Shown piece by piece: positions 47,318 through 55,447 of a stretch of 64,000 nt of DNA. This DNA comes from Curvibacter sp. GWA2_64_110. GTDB lineage: Bacteria > Pseudomonadota > Gammaproteobacteria > Burkholderiales > Burkholderiaceae_C. The notes beneath the pieces are model-generated. The model ran no database searches. It saw nothing but the letters and a program-made list of their open reading frames with translations, and was not told the DNA's origin. Numbering within the stretch: position 1 is the first letter of the stretch; every line of letters begins with the position of its first letter. The stretch covers positions 248,001 through 312,000 of the forward strand of contig MGPC01000018.1 of assembly GCA_001797315.1 (NCBI GenBank). The letters are read 5' to 3'. The position numbers were made by a program, and so were the translations under genes.

Positions 47318-48409
47318 TCAGGTCTCTTTCGAGATCTTGATGCTCGGGAACTTGCTGGAGAAGTCCTTGTTCTTGGCGGCGATCGCCACCGCCACCTGGC
47401 GCGCCAGCGCCTTGTAGATGCCGGCCACTTCGCCGTCGGGGTCGGCCACCACGGTCGGCTTGCCGCTGTCGGCCTGCAGGCGGATCTGCATGTTCAGCGG
47501 CAGGGCGCCCAGGTAGGGCATGCCGTACTCGGCCGCCATCTTCTTGCCGCCGTCGACACCGAAGATGTGCTCGATGTGGCCGCAGTTGCTGCACACGTGC
47601 ACCGCCATGTTCTCCACGATGCCGAGGATCGGCACGCCGACCTTCTCGAACATCTTGATGCCTTTCTTGGCGTCCAGCAGGGCAATGTCCTGCGGCGTGG
47701 TGACGATCACCGCGCCGGTCATGGGCACGCGCTGGCTCAGGGTGAGCTGGATGTCGCCGGTACCGGGCGGCATGTCGACAATCAGGTAATCGAGGTCTTT
47801 CCAGTTGGTCTGGCGCAGCAGTTGCTCCAGCGCCTGGGTGGCCATGGGGCCGCGCCAGATCATGGCCTCGTCCTGTCCGACCAGGAAACCGATGGACATG
47901 ACCTGCACGCCATAGTTCTCCAGCGGCTCCATGGTCTGCCCGTCTTCGCTCTCGGGCCGGGCGTCGATGCCCATCATCATGGGCTGGCTCGGACCGTAGA
48001 TGTCGGCATCGAGCAGGCCCACACTGGCGCCTTCGGCGGCCAGAGCCAGCGCCAGGTTGACGGCCGTGGTGCTCTTGCCCACACCGCCCTTGCCGGAGGC
48101 CACCGCCACGATGTTCTTCACGCGCGGCAACAGCTGCACACCGCGCTGCACCGCGTGGGCCACGATGTGGGTGGTGACGTTGACCGATACGTTGGCCACG
48201 CCGGCCACGCCCTTGGCGGCCGCAATCAGTGCCTTGCGAAAACCCGCCACCTGGCTCTTGGCCGGGTAACCCAGCTCGACATCGAACGACACATCGCCGT
48301 CCTGGATGCTGAGGTTCTTGATCGTCTTGGCGGACACGAAATCCCGCCCGGTATTGGGATCGACCACTGCCTTGAGGGCGTCCATCAGCGCTTGTTCTGT
48401 CACCGTCAT
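47318..48409 (-). CDS. apbC: Iron-sulfur cluster carrier protein ApbC/Mrp
   Basis: A 363-residue P-loop ATPase that carries and delivers [4Fe-4S] clusters. An N-terminal MIP18/DUF59 domain (~1-85) precedes the NTPase with deviant Walker A GKGGVGKST (106-114), DADIYGPSQP and VDMPPGTGD. The CxxC that bridges the cluster in the dimer is VCSNCGH. Its placement before the Fe-S-rich FDH region fits cluster supply, although it is a general housekeeping gene. ATG 48409 has AGGAG 6 nt upstream. Divergent from the patatin-like gene. Confidence 0.95.
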   Translation of the reverse strand: MTVTEQALMDALKAVVDPNTGRDFVSAKTIKNLSIQDGDVSFDVELGYPAKSQVAGFRKALIAAAKGVAGVANVSVNVTTHIVAHAVQRGVQLLPRVKNIVAVASGKGGVGKSTTAVNLALALAAEGASVGLLDADIYGPSQPMMMGIDARPESEDGQTMEPLENYGVQVMSIGFLVGQDEAMIWRGPMATQALEQLLRQTNWKDLDYLIVDMPPGTGDIQLTLSQRVPMTGAVIVTTPQDIALLDAKKGIKMFEKVGVPILGIVENMAVHVCSNCGHIEHIFGVDGGKKMAAEYGMPYLGALPLNMQIRLQADSGKPTVVADPDGEVAGIYKALARQVAVAIAAKNKDFSSKFPSIKISKET

Positions 48410-48492
48410 CGAATACTCCTGAAGAGCTGCGTAGTCTAGCGAAGGCCGGCTTAACCTTGCCGGCGCGGGTAAATACGGTGCTTTTCAGCGCA

Positions 48493-48520
48493 TTGCCAGC
48501 CTGGATCGTCCACCCATAAT
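48493..48520 (+). promoter_or_regulatory. Promoter placing the transcription start at the patatin ATG
   Basis: TTGCCA, 16 nt, CATAAT, then 6 nt to the ATG at 48527. This is the best of the leaderless candidates because both boxes are recognisable, and there is no Shine-Dalgarno. Confidence 0.55.
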
Positions 48521-48526
48521 CAGCGC

Positions 48527-49795
48527 ATGGACATCACCACCCGACCGCCACCGACCACCGGCCTGCTGCTGACCGGCGGCGGTGCGCGTGCCGCTTACCA
48601 GGTCGGTGTGCTGGAGGCGCTGGCCGATTTGCGGCTGGCCAGCGGTGCCAGCCGGGAGCGCAACCCGTTTGCCATCATCACCGGGACTTCGGCCGGCGCC
48701 ATCAACGCCGCCGCCCTGGCCTGCGGCGCCGACGACTTCGACCTGGCGGTGCGGCGCATTGTGGGGGTCTGGCAGGATTTCGAGGCGCATCAGGTCTACC
48801 AGTCCGACGTGCTGAGCGTGATGCGCAGCGGTGCGAAATGGCTGGGCCTGCTGTCGCTGGGCTGGCTGATCGCCAAGTGGCGCCGCCTCAAGCCGCGTTC
48901 GCTGCTGGACAACTCGCCGCTGGAAGAACTGCTACGCACCATGGTACCGCTGGAACGCCTGCCCGGCCTGGTGACGCAAGGCCATCTGCAGGCCTTGGCT
49001 GTCACGGCCTCCAGCTACAGCTCCGGCCACCACGTCACCTTCTTCGAGGGCGACGAGCAGTTGCAGCCCTGGGTGCGCTCGCAGCGCCTGGCCGTGCGCC
49101 AGAGCATCACCTACGAGCATCTGCTGGCCTCCTCGGCGATTCCCTTCATGTTCCCGGCCATGCCGCTGGACATCCAGGGCCGCACCGAGTATTTCGGCGA
49201 CGGCTCCATGCGTCAGACCGCCCCCGTAGCCCCCGCCATCCACCTGGGTGCCGAGCGCATCCTGGTCATCGGCGCCGGCCGCATGCACGAGCCGCGCGGC
49301 ACCACCGAGGCCGGCGCCAGCCACGGCTACCCCTCGCTGGCCCAGATCGCCGGCCACGCCATGTCCAGCATCTTCCTCGACGCCCTGTCGGTGGACATCG
49401 AGCGCATGCGGCGCATCAACCAGACTCTTTCGCTGGTACCGCCCGAAGCGCGGCAGGCCAGCGCCCTGCGCCCGGTCGAACTGCTGGTGATCTCGCCCTC
49501 CGAACGGCTGGACCGGCTGGCGGCCCAGCACATCGGCGCCCTGCCGGCCGCGGTGCGCACGCTGCTCGGCGGCATCGGCGTGTCCTCCAGCGCCAACGAC
49601 ATCAAGGGCGGCGCACTGGCCAGCTACCTGCTGTTCGAATCGGTCTACACGCGCGAGCTCATGAAGCTGGGTTACGCCGATGCACTGAAGCAGAAAGAGG
49701 CGATCCTGCACTTTTTCGGCTGGCCCGCCCCGGTGCCGGGGCATGACGCGGCGCCCGGCCGCATCGAGCGGCGACGCGACCCGCTGCGCCTGTAA
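48527..49795 (+). CDS. Patatin-like phospholipase
   Basis: A 422-residue patatin-family lipid acyl hydrolase. The oxyanion-hole glycine motif GGGARAAYQVGVLEAL lies near residues 15-30, the nucleophile elbow is GTSAGA (serine near residue 61) and the catalytic Asp is in FGDGSMRQ. A hydrophobic stretch (WLGLLSLGWLIAKW) in the first third could lie on the membrane. No signal peptide, so cytoplasmic or peripheral. There is no adjacent regulator. A promoter with a start site at the ATG is predicted. Confidence 0.92.
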   Translation: MDITTRPPPTTGLLLTGGGARAAYQVGVLEALADLRLASGASRERNPFAIITGTSAGAINAAALACGADDFDLAVRRIVGVWQDFEAHQVYQSDVLSVMRSGAKWLGLLSLGWLIAKWRRLKPRSLLDNSPLEELLRTMVPLERLPGLVTQGHLQALAVTASSYSSGHHVTFFEGDEQLQPWVRSQRLAVRQSITYEHLLASSAIPFMFPAMPLDIQGRTEYFGDGSMRQTAPVAPAIHLGAERILVIGAGRMHEPRGTTEAGASHGYPSLAQIAGHAMSSIFLDALSVDIERMRRINQTLSLVPPEARQASALRPVELLVISPSERLDRLAAQHIGALPAAVRTLLGGIGVSSSANDIKGGALASYLLFESVYTRELMKLGYADALKQKEAILHFFGWPAPVPGHDAAPGRIERRRDPLRL

Positions 49796-49809
49796 GGCCG
49801 GGGCCGACC

Positions 49810-50076
49810 AGGGCCTGTTCACACTCATTTCACAAGATGCGTTGCGGATCAAAAAGGTCATGCGCAAGGCGCGAAACGCCGCCGGGGTCGCCCCCGGCAA
49901 GGCTTCGCAACGCCGCGCATGGCCTTTTTGGCCGCAACCCGAAGGGAACGGGGAGAAAACCGCCCCACTCGTTGTTGCGTTCCTAGCCCAGGCGGCTAGC
50001 CTGGGCGTCGTCGCGCGCCTAGATTGGCGCGGTTTTCTGCTCGTTCGCACTTGTGAAATGAATGTGAACAGGCCCT
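49810..50076. mobile_element. 267-bp MITE-like element with 27-bp terminal inverted repeats
   Basis: The ends (49810-49836 and 50050-50076) are inverted copies with 26 of 27 matches, beginning AGGGCCTGTTCACA. Inside are a nested 10-bp inverted pair AGAAAACCGC/GCGGTTTTCT (49954-49963, 50029-50038) and a perfect hairpin GCCCAGGC-ggcta-GCCTGGGC (49986-50006). No coding potential and no obvious target duplication. It fills the gap between the patatin gene and metG. It is probably a non-autonomous insertion whose termini match an IS elsewhere in the genome; the ends look IS5-like by recall only. Confidence 0.8.
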
Positions 50077-50081
50077 AGAAT
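50076..50081 (+). promoter_or_regulatory. -10-like TAGAAT at the MITE right boundary, before metG
   Basis: TAGAAT begins on the last base of the element, 26 nt before the metG ATG. A TTGTGA inside the terminal repeat lies 19 nt upstream as a poor -35. metG expression may therefore use the element's end. Confidence 0.35.
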
Positions 50082-50107
50082 CTCGGGTTCCCTTTCGGAA
50101 GAACCCC

Positions 50108-52186
50108 ATGTCACGCAAGCTCTTCGTCACCACCGCCCTGCCCTACGCCAACGGCAACTTCCATATCGGCCACATCATGGAGTACATCCAGGCCGATATC
50201 TGGGTGCGGTTGCAGCGCATGCTCGGCCATGAGGTGAACTTCGTCGGTGCCGATGACACCCACGGCGCGCCCATCATGATCGCCGCCGAGAAGGCCGGCA
50301 AGACGCCGCAGCAGTTCGTGGCCGACATCGCCGCCGGCCGCAAACCCTACCTGGACGGTTTCCACATCGCGTTCGACAACTGGAGCTCGACCGACAGCCC
50401 GGACAACCACCAGCTCGCCAAAGCGATCTATCTCGACCTGAAGGCCGCCGGACTGATCTCCAGCAAGGTGATCGAGCAGTTCTTCGATCCCGAGAAGGCC
50501 ATGTTCCTGCCGGACCGCTTCATCAAGGGCGAGTGCCCGAAGTGCGGCACCAAAGACCAGTACGGCGACAACTGCGAATCGTGCGGTGCCGTGTACGCGC
50601 CGACCGACCTGCGCAATCCCTACTCCACCCTGTCGGGCGCCAAGCCGGTGCTCAAGAGCTCCGAGCACTTCTTCTTCAAGCTGTCCGACCCGCGCTGCGT
50701 GGCCTTTCTCGAAGAATGGACGCAGGACGGCCGCCTGCAGCCCGAGGTGGCCAACAAGGTCAAGGAATGGTTCACCGTGCGCACCAACCCGGACGGCAGC
50801 ACCAGCGAAGGCCTGGGCGACTGGGACATCTCGCGCGACGCGCCCTACTTCGGCATCGAGATCCCCGATGCGCCCGGCAAGTACTTCTATGTCTGGCTTG
50901 ACGCCCCGGTCGGTTACCTCGCCTCGCTCAAGAACCTGCTCGACCAGCGCGGCCAGAGTTTCGAGGCCTACATGGCCGACCCGCAGCTGGAGCAGTACCA
51001 CTTCATCGGCAAGGACATCGTGACCTTTCACACGCTGTTCTGGCCCGCCATGCTGAAGTTCAGCGGCCGCAAGACGCCGGACAAGATCTTCGTGCACGGC
51101 TTCCTCACCGTGAACAACGGCGAGAAAATGAGCAAGAGCCGCGGCACCGGCCTGGACCCGCTCAAGTACCTGGGCCTGGGCATGAACCCGGAATGGCTGC
51201 GCTACTACCTGGCCGCCAAGCTGAGTGGCCGCAACGAGGACATCGACTTCAACGCCGACGACTTCATGGCCCGCGTCAACAGCGATCTGGTCGGCAAGTA
51301 CGTCAACATCGCCTCGCGCGCGGCCGGTTTCCTGGCCAAGCGCTTCGGCGGCAAACTGGGTGATATCTCGGGCGACGGCGACGCCCTGTTGGAACACCTG
51401 CGCGACGCATCCGCCAACTTGGCCGAGTTGCTGGCCGAACGCGAGTACGGCAAGGCACTGCGCGAGATCATGTTGCTGGCCGACCGCGTCAACGAGTACG
51501 TCGACCAGAACAAGCCGTGGGAGCTGGCCAAGCAGGAAGGCATGGACAGCCACCTGCACGACGTCTGCACCGTCTGCATCGAGGCCTTCCGCCTGCTGAC
51601 CATTTATCTCAAGCCGGTTCTGCCCGCCTTGGCAGCGCAGGTCGAGACCTTCCTCAAGGTCAGCCCGCTGCAATGGCACGACGCAGCCAAGGCGCTGGGT
51701 GCCGGCCACACCATCGGTGCCTACCAGCACCTGATGCAGCGCGTGGACGTCAAGCAGCTTGATGCATTGTTTGAGCCTTCAGCCCCTGTGGAGGCTGCGC
51801 CAATCGCTACAGAATCAATAGCACCCGGCGGCGAAGACATCGCACCGGTGATCGGCATCGACGACTTCGCCAAGATCGACCTGCGCATCGCCAGGATCGT
51901 CAACTGCGAAGCGGTCGAGGGCTCGACCAAGCTGTTGCGTCTGACGCTGGACGTGGGTGAAGGCAAAACGCGCAACGTGTTCAGCGGCATTGCCAGCGCC
52001 TACCAACCGGAAGACCTAGTCGGCAAGCTCACGGTGATGGTGGCCAATCTGGCGCCGCGCAAGATGAAGTTTGGCGTCTCGGAAGGCATGGTGCTGGCCG
52101 CCAGCCACGCCGATGAGAAAGCCCAGCCCGGCATCTACGTGCTCAACCCCTGGCCCGGCGCACAGCCCGGCATGCGGGTGCACTGA
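50108..52186 (+). CDS. metG: Methionine--tRNA ligase
   Basis: Class I synthetase of 692 residues for initiator and elongator tRNA-Met. The HIGH motif is in [14 protein letters not shown], the zinc knuckle is [18 protein letters not shown] and the KMSKS loop is GEKMSKSRG. After the anticodon-binding helices, residues ~565-580 are a short Pro/Ala linker encoded by an inserted 44-nt repeat, followed by the C-terminal tRNA-binding (Trbp111-like) dimerisation domain ([19 protein letters not shown]). Length and architecture are normal apart from the linker. It lies directly after the MITE-like element. Confidence 0.96.
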   Translation: MSRKLFVTTALPYANGNFHIGHIMEYIQADIWVRLQRMLGHEVNFVGADDTHGAPIMIAAEKAGKTPQQFVADIAAGRKPYLDGFHIAFDNWSSTDSPDNHQLAKAIYLDLKAAGLISSKVIEQFFDPEKAMFLPDRFIKGECPKCGTKDQYGDNCESCGAVYAPTDLRNPYSTLSGAKPVLKSSEHFFFKLSDPRCVAFLEEWTQDGRLQPEVANKVKEWFTVRTNPDGSTSEGLGDWDISRDAPYFGIEIPDAPGKYFYVWLDAPVGYLASLKNLLDQRGQSFEAYMADPQLEQYHFIGKDIVTFHTLFWPAMLKFSGRKTPDKIFVHGFLTVNNGEKMSKSRGTGLDPLKYLGLGMNPEWLRYYLAAKLSGRNEDIDFNADDFMARVNSDLVGKYVNIASRAAGFLAKRFGGKLGDISGDGDALLEHLRDASANLAELLAEREYGKALREIMLLADRVNEYVDQNKPWELAKQEGMDSHLHDVCTVCIEAFRLLTIYLKPVLPALAAQVETFLKVSPLQWHDAAKALGAGHTIGAYQHLMQRVDVKQLDALFEPSAPVEAAPIATESIAPGGEDIAPVIGIDDFAKIDLRIARIVNCEAVEGSTKLLRLTLDVGEGKTRNVFSGIASAYQPEDLVGKLTVMVANLAPRKMKFGVSEGMVLAASHADEKAQPGIYVLNPWPGAQPGMRVH
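51780..51823. repeat. 44-nt dispersed repeat, copy C, in frame inside metG
   Basis: Gapless match of 32/44 bases to copy A at 24298-24341, sharing CAGCCC at the start, TGCGCCAA in the middle and AATCAATAGCA at the end. It encodes the interdomain linker (about [15 protein letters not shown]), where insertion is tolerated. Confidence 0.7.
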
Positions 52187-52222
52187 CAAACGGAAGCCCC
52201 TGCCTGGGCCGCGGCCACGCGT

Positions 52223-53824
52223 TCAGGCCGACACCACCTCGAAGCGGGCCCGGCCGGACCCCTTGGTGCGGTAGAGCGCCGCATCGGCGCACTGGATCAG
52301 GCTCTCGGGCATCAGGTTCTGGTCGGCCACGGCCGTGGCTACCCCGATGCTGATGGTGAGCCAGGGTGCCACCGGCGAGTTGGCATGCGGGATTGCTGCC
52401 TTGCCCAACTCGTCCATGCAGCGCTGCGCCATGATCTTCGCCATCTCGATATCGGCGCCCGGCAACAGCATGGCGAACTCCTCGCCACCGTAGCGCGCGA
52501 CCACTTCACCGGAGCGCTGGGCGCAATCGAACAGGACACCGGCGATCTGGCGCAGGCAGGCGTCACCCGTCAGATGGCCATAATGGTCGTTGTAGCGCTT
52601 GAAATAATCGACGTCGATCATCAGGAGCGAGATCGGCTGCTGATTGCGCGCGCTACGCAGCCATTCGGTCTGCAAGCTTTGGTCGAACTGGCGCCGGTTG
52701 GCCAGGCCCGTCAGGCTGTCGGTGGTGGACAGGCGTGACAGCAGTTCATTGGCCCGCTCCAGTTCCAGACTCTTCTCCACCAGGTCCGTCACATCCAGCC
52801 GCACCATGATCAGACTGCCCGAGGGTGCGCGGGTTTCGTGATAGTGCATCCAACGGCCATCGTTGGAGCGGCGCAGCACCGGCACCTTGAGCAGGCCGCG
52901 CGCGGCCAGACGCTGGCGCAGCCACTCGTCCTCGCGGCCCTGCGCCTCGATGATGTCGCCCTGCGCCAGACTGCGGCGCAGCAGGGCCTCGTAGGTTTGC
53001 CCGATCAGCTCCCCGCCCACGCCATAGGGCGGCATGTCCACGGCTTCGCGGTTGTACATCACCAGCCGGTCCGCTTCGTCATAGATGGCCACGCCGGCCG
53101 GCATGGCGTCGATGGCCTCATGCAGGCGCACACGGGCCGCCTGCGCCTCGGCCCGGGCCGCGCTCAGCACCTCACGCTGGTGCACCGATTCGGTCACGTC
53201 CACTCGCACCGCAACGATGCAACCGGAAGTGGTGCGCGCCTCGTAGAGATGGGCCCAGCCGCCGTCGGGCAAACGCCGCAACTGGGGCGCATTGCTGCGA
53301 CCACGCCCGGCCAGACGCAGCGCAACCCACTCCTCCTCCTGGCCCACCGGTGCATCAATCAGCATGCCTTGCTGCTGGGCCCGGCGCAGCAACTCCTCGT
53401 AGCGCATGCCCACGCCCCGGGTGCGGGCGCTGTCCGGGTACAACTGCTCCATGCGCTGGTTGCAAATGATCAGCCGGTCCTGCGGGTCATACAGCTCGAT
53501 GGCGGCCGGCATTTCCTCAATCGCTTCGCGCAGGCAGGCATAGGCCTCTTGCGCCTGCTGGCGCGACGCTTCAAGCCGGGATATCTGGTGCCAGAGAACA
53601 TAGGCCAGGCCAAGCACCAGCAGCATGCCGGCCAGCGCCAGGCCGGCGACCGCCGACACCATGGCGAGCAGATCCCCGTGCAGCACGAAGGCCAGTTGCG
53701 CTGCCTGAATCAGCAGTAGCAGCACAAGAGTAATGAGCCACCCGGGGGCAGCGCGGAAGCGTTTCACGGACGATTTCCCGATGACGGCGATACTCGCGGA
53801 ATCCCAACACCCTGTTGGGCGCAT
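52223..53824 (-). CDS. PAS-PAS-GGDEF diguanylate cyclase
   Basis: A 533-residue membrane protein that should make c-di-GMP. Two helices lie near residues 20-40 and 48-72, then two PAS-like domains (~85-205 and ~215-340) each starting with an AIxxMPAxxxxYD motif, and a GGDEF domain with GGEEF (446-450). At the I-site position it has RSGE in place of RxxD, so product inhibition is probably lost. The two tandem PAS units are similar to each other, suggesting internal duplication. I use the ATG at 53824. A longer frame reaches 53866. Divergent from the DUF1275 gene. Confidence 0.92.
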   Translation of the reverse strand: MRPTGCWDSASIAVIGKSSVKRFRAAPGWLITLVLLLLIQAAQLAFVLHGDLLAMVSAVAGLALAGMLLVLGLAYVLWHQISRLEASRQQAQEAYACLREAIEEMPAAIELYDPQDRLIICNQRMEQLYPDSARTRGVGMRYEELLRRAQQQGMLIDAPVGQEEEWVALRLAGRGRSNAPQLRRLPDGGWAHLYEARTTSGCIVAVRVDVTESVHQREVLSAARAEAQAARVRLHEAIDAMPAGVAIYDEADRLVMYNREAVDMPPYGVGGELIGQTYEALLRRSLAQGDIIEAQGREDEWLRQRLAARGLLKVPVLRRSNDGRWMHYHETRAPSGSLIMVRLDVTDLVEKSLELERANELLSRLSTTDSLTGLANRRQFDQSLQTEWLRSARNQQPISLLMIDVDYFKRYNDHYGHLTGDACLRQIAGVLFDCAQRSGEVVARYGGEEFAMLLPGADIEMAKIMAQRCMDELGKAAIPHANSPVAPWLTISIGVATAVADQNLMPESLIQCADAALYRTKGSGRARFEVVSA

Positions 53825-53909
53825 CACCCTGTGATCGGCTGATTGCACCCCTTTTCCCGATGGCATGTGACAGCAGGCAGGTGAATGTAAGCCTTATGCA
53901 AGTTCCGGG

Positions 53910-53931
53910 CTATCCCCCAAACGGGGGATAG
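53910..53931. promoter_or_regulatory. Perfect 9-4-9 palindrome between divergent genes
   Basis: CTATCCCCC-aaac-GGGGGATAG, 86 bp before the cyclase start and 76 bp before the DUF1275 start. It is a likely dyad operator, of the CCCC/GGGG type often bound by LuxR-family response regulators. The remaining intergenic DNA holds a TAGAAT (53944-53949) that could serve DUF1275. Confidence 0.5.
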
Positions 53932-54006
53932 GGTTACGAGGAGTAGAATTCCTGCTTTTCGCCCTTTCCTGACGCATCCGCGCTGCCGGGGCAACACCGC
54001 CAACCC

Positions 54007-54798
54007 ATGTCCGGATCCAAGCAGCCGACGCATCCGCCCAGCCACCCCCACTGGTGGACCGATATCCACCGCTCGACGGCGGTCAACCTCCGGCTTGGCA
54101 TTTCACTGTGTTTCATCGCCGGGGCCACCAATGCGGGGGGCTTTCTCGCTGTCGGCCAATACACCTCTCACATGACGGGACTGCTGTCCTCGATTGCCGA
54201 CAACCTCGTGCTGGGCCAATTCGGGCTGATCACGGCCAGCCTGGCGGCGATTGCGGCATTCCTGGGCGGCGCCATGACGACGGCCTGGATGGTGAACTGG
54301 AGCATGCGCCGGCACCTGCGTAGCGCTTTTGCCCGCCCACTCGTCGTCGAGGCGGGTCTACTCCTGCTGTTTGGCCTATTCGGTGCGGCGATCAACCTGT
54401 TCGCCGATTTCTTTGCCCCGCTGACCGTGCTGATCCTGTGCTTCATCATGGGCCTGCAAAACGCCGTCATCACCAAGATCTCGAATGCGGAAATCAGGAC
54501 CACACACGTCACGGGCTTGATCACCGACATTGGCATTGAGATCGGCAAGCTGCTTTATTACCACCGCTCTGAGTCACCGATCAAGGTCATTGCCAATCGT
54601 CGGAAGCTGAAGATTCACCTGTCGCTGACCTCGGCGTTCCTGGCTGGCGGCCTGATAGGCGCTTTCGGCTTCAAGTTCTGGGGCTACATCACGACGGTGC
54701 CGCTGGCCTTGCTTCTTGTGCTGCTGGTCTGGGGGCCCATCAGCGATGACATCCGCTCGGGCAGGATAGCACCCCTGCCGCCCAGACATCAGCCTTGA
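54007..54798 (+). CDS. DUF1275 (YoaK-family) membrane protein
   Basis: A 263-residue inner-membrane protein with about six helices, belonging to the DUF1275/YoaK family. The diagnostic first helix CFIAGATNAGGFLAVGQYTSHMTG is clear, with the second motif LQNAVITKISNAEIRTTHVTG. Function unknown; a transporter or channel is guessed in the literature. The N-terminal ~25 residues are hydrophilic and His/Pro-rich. Convergent with the hydrogenase-like operon, 34 bp from its last gene. Confidence 0.88.
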   Translation: MSGSKQPTHPPSHPHWWTDIHRSTAVNLRLGISLCFIAGATNAGGFLAVGQYTSHMTGLLSSIADNLVLGQFGLITASLAAIAAFLGGAMTTAWMVNWSMRRHLRSAFARPLVVEAGLLLLFGLFGAAINLFADFFAPLTVLILCFIMGLQNAVITKISNAEIRTTHVTGLITDIGIEIGKLLYYHRSESPIKVIANRRKLKIHLSLTSAFLAGGLIGAFGFKFWGYITTVPLALLLVLLVWGPISDDIRSGRIAPLPPRHQP

Positions 54799-54832
54799 GC
54801 TGGCTGCTTTGAGGCTTTGAGATCACCCGCAT

Positions 54833-55375
54833 TCATCTCTGCGTCTCATCCCCTGCAGAAACAGACCGGCAACGGCGCACCGCCGTCAGGATGCCGCGCA
54901 GTATGTCAATCGGAGCCGGCGGGCAGCCCGGCACCACAAGATCCACCGGAATGACATTGGAGACGCGGCCGCAGCTGGCGTAACTCTCGCCAAAAATGCC
55001 GCCATCCCCGCCGCAATCCCCCACGGCAACGACCAGTTTGGGTTCGGGCGTGGCATCGAAGGTGCGTTTCAAGGCGAGCGCCATGTTTCGGGACACCGGC
55101 CCGGTCACCAGCAGCATGTCGGCATGGCGCGGACTCGCAACGAACTTGATACCCAGCCCTTCGATGTTGTAGTACGGATTGCCCAGGGCATGGATTTCCA
55201 GTTCGCAGCCATTGCAGGACCCTGCATCCACCATGCGGATGGTCAAGGCCTGCCCCAGAATGTCGAGCAGGTCGCGCTGGATACGTTCGCTCTCGACACG
55301 CAACGCGTCGCTGCTCACGGGCGCCGCTTCGGTACGAATCCCGTTGCGGGCAATCTGTTTGATGATGTTCCACAT
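54833..55375 (-). CDS. Hydrogenase-4-like small subunit (HyfI/NuoB type)
   Basis: A 180-residue homologue of NuoB and HyfI, the subunit holding the proximal [4Fe-4S] cluster nearest the catalytic or quinone site. All four cluster cysteines remain: Cys54 and Cys57 (GSCNGCE), Cys121 (VGDCGGDGG) and Cys151 (VVPGCPPAP). It is the last gene of the operon; its start is 72 nt after the large-subunit stop. The intact cluster site beside a large subunit that has lost its Ni ligands is the notable contrast. ATG 55375 is chosen from a longer frame. Confidence 0.92.
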   Translation of the reverse strand: MWNIIKQIARNGIRTEAAPVSSDALRVESERIQRDLLDILGQALTIRMVDAGSCNGCELEIHALGNPYYNIEGLGIKFVASPRHADMLLVTGPVSRNMALALKRTFDATPEPKLVVAVGDCGGDGGIFGESYASCGRVSNVIPVDLVVPGCPPAPIDILRGILTAVRRCRSVSAGDETQR

Positions 55376-55447
55376 AAGCCTACATCCGGTGGAGAGAATT
55401 GCCGCAGTGCAGCCCAAGCGGATACGTCGTCATGGTCGGACCCAGGT

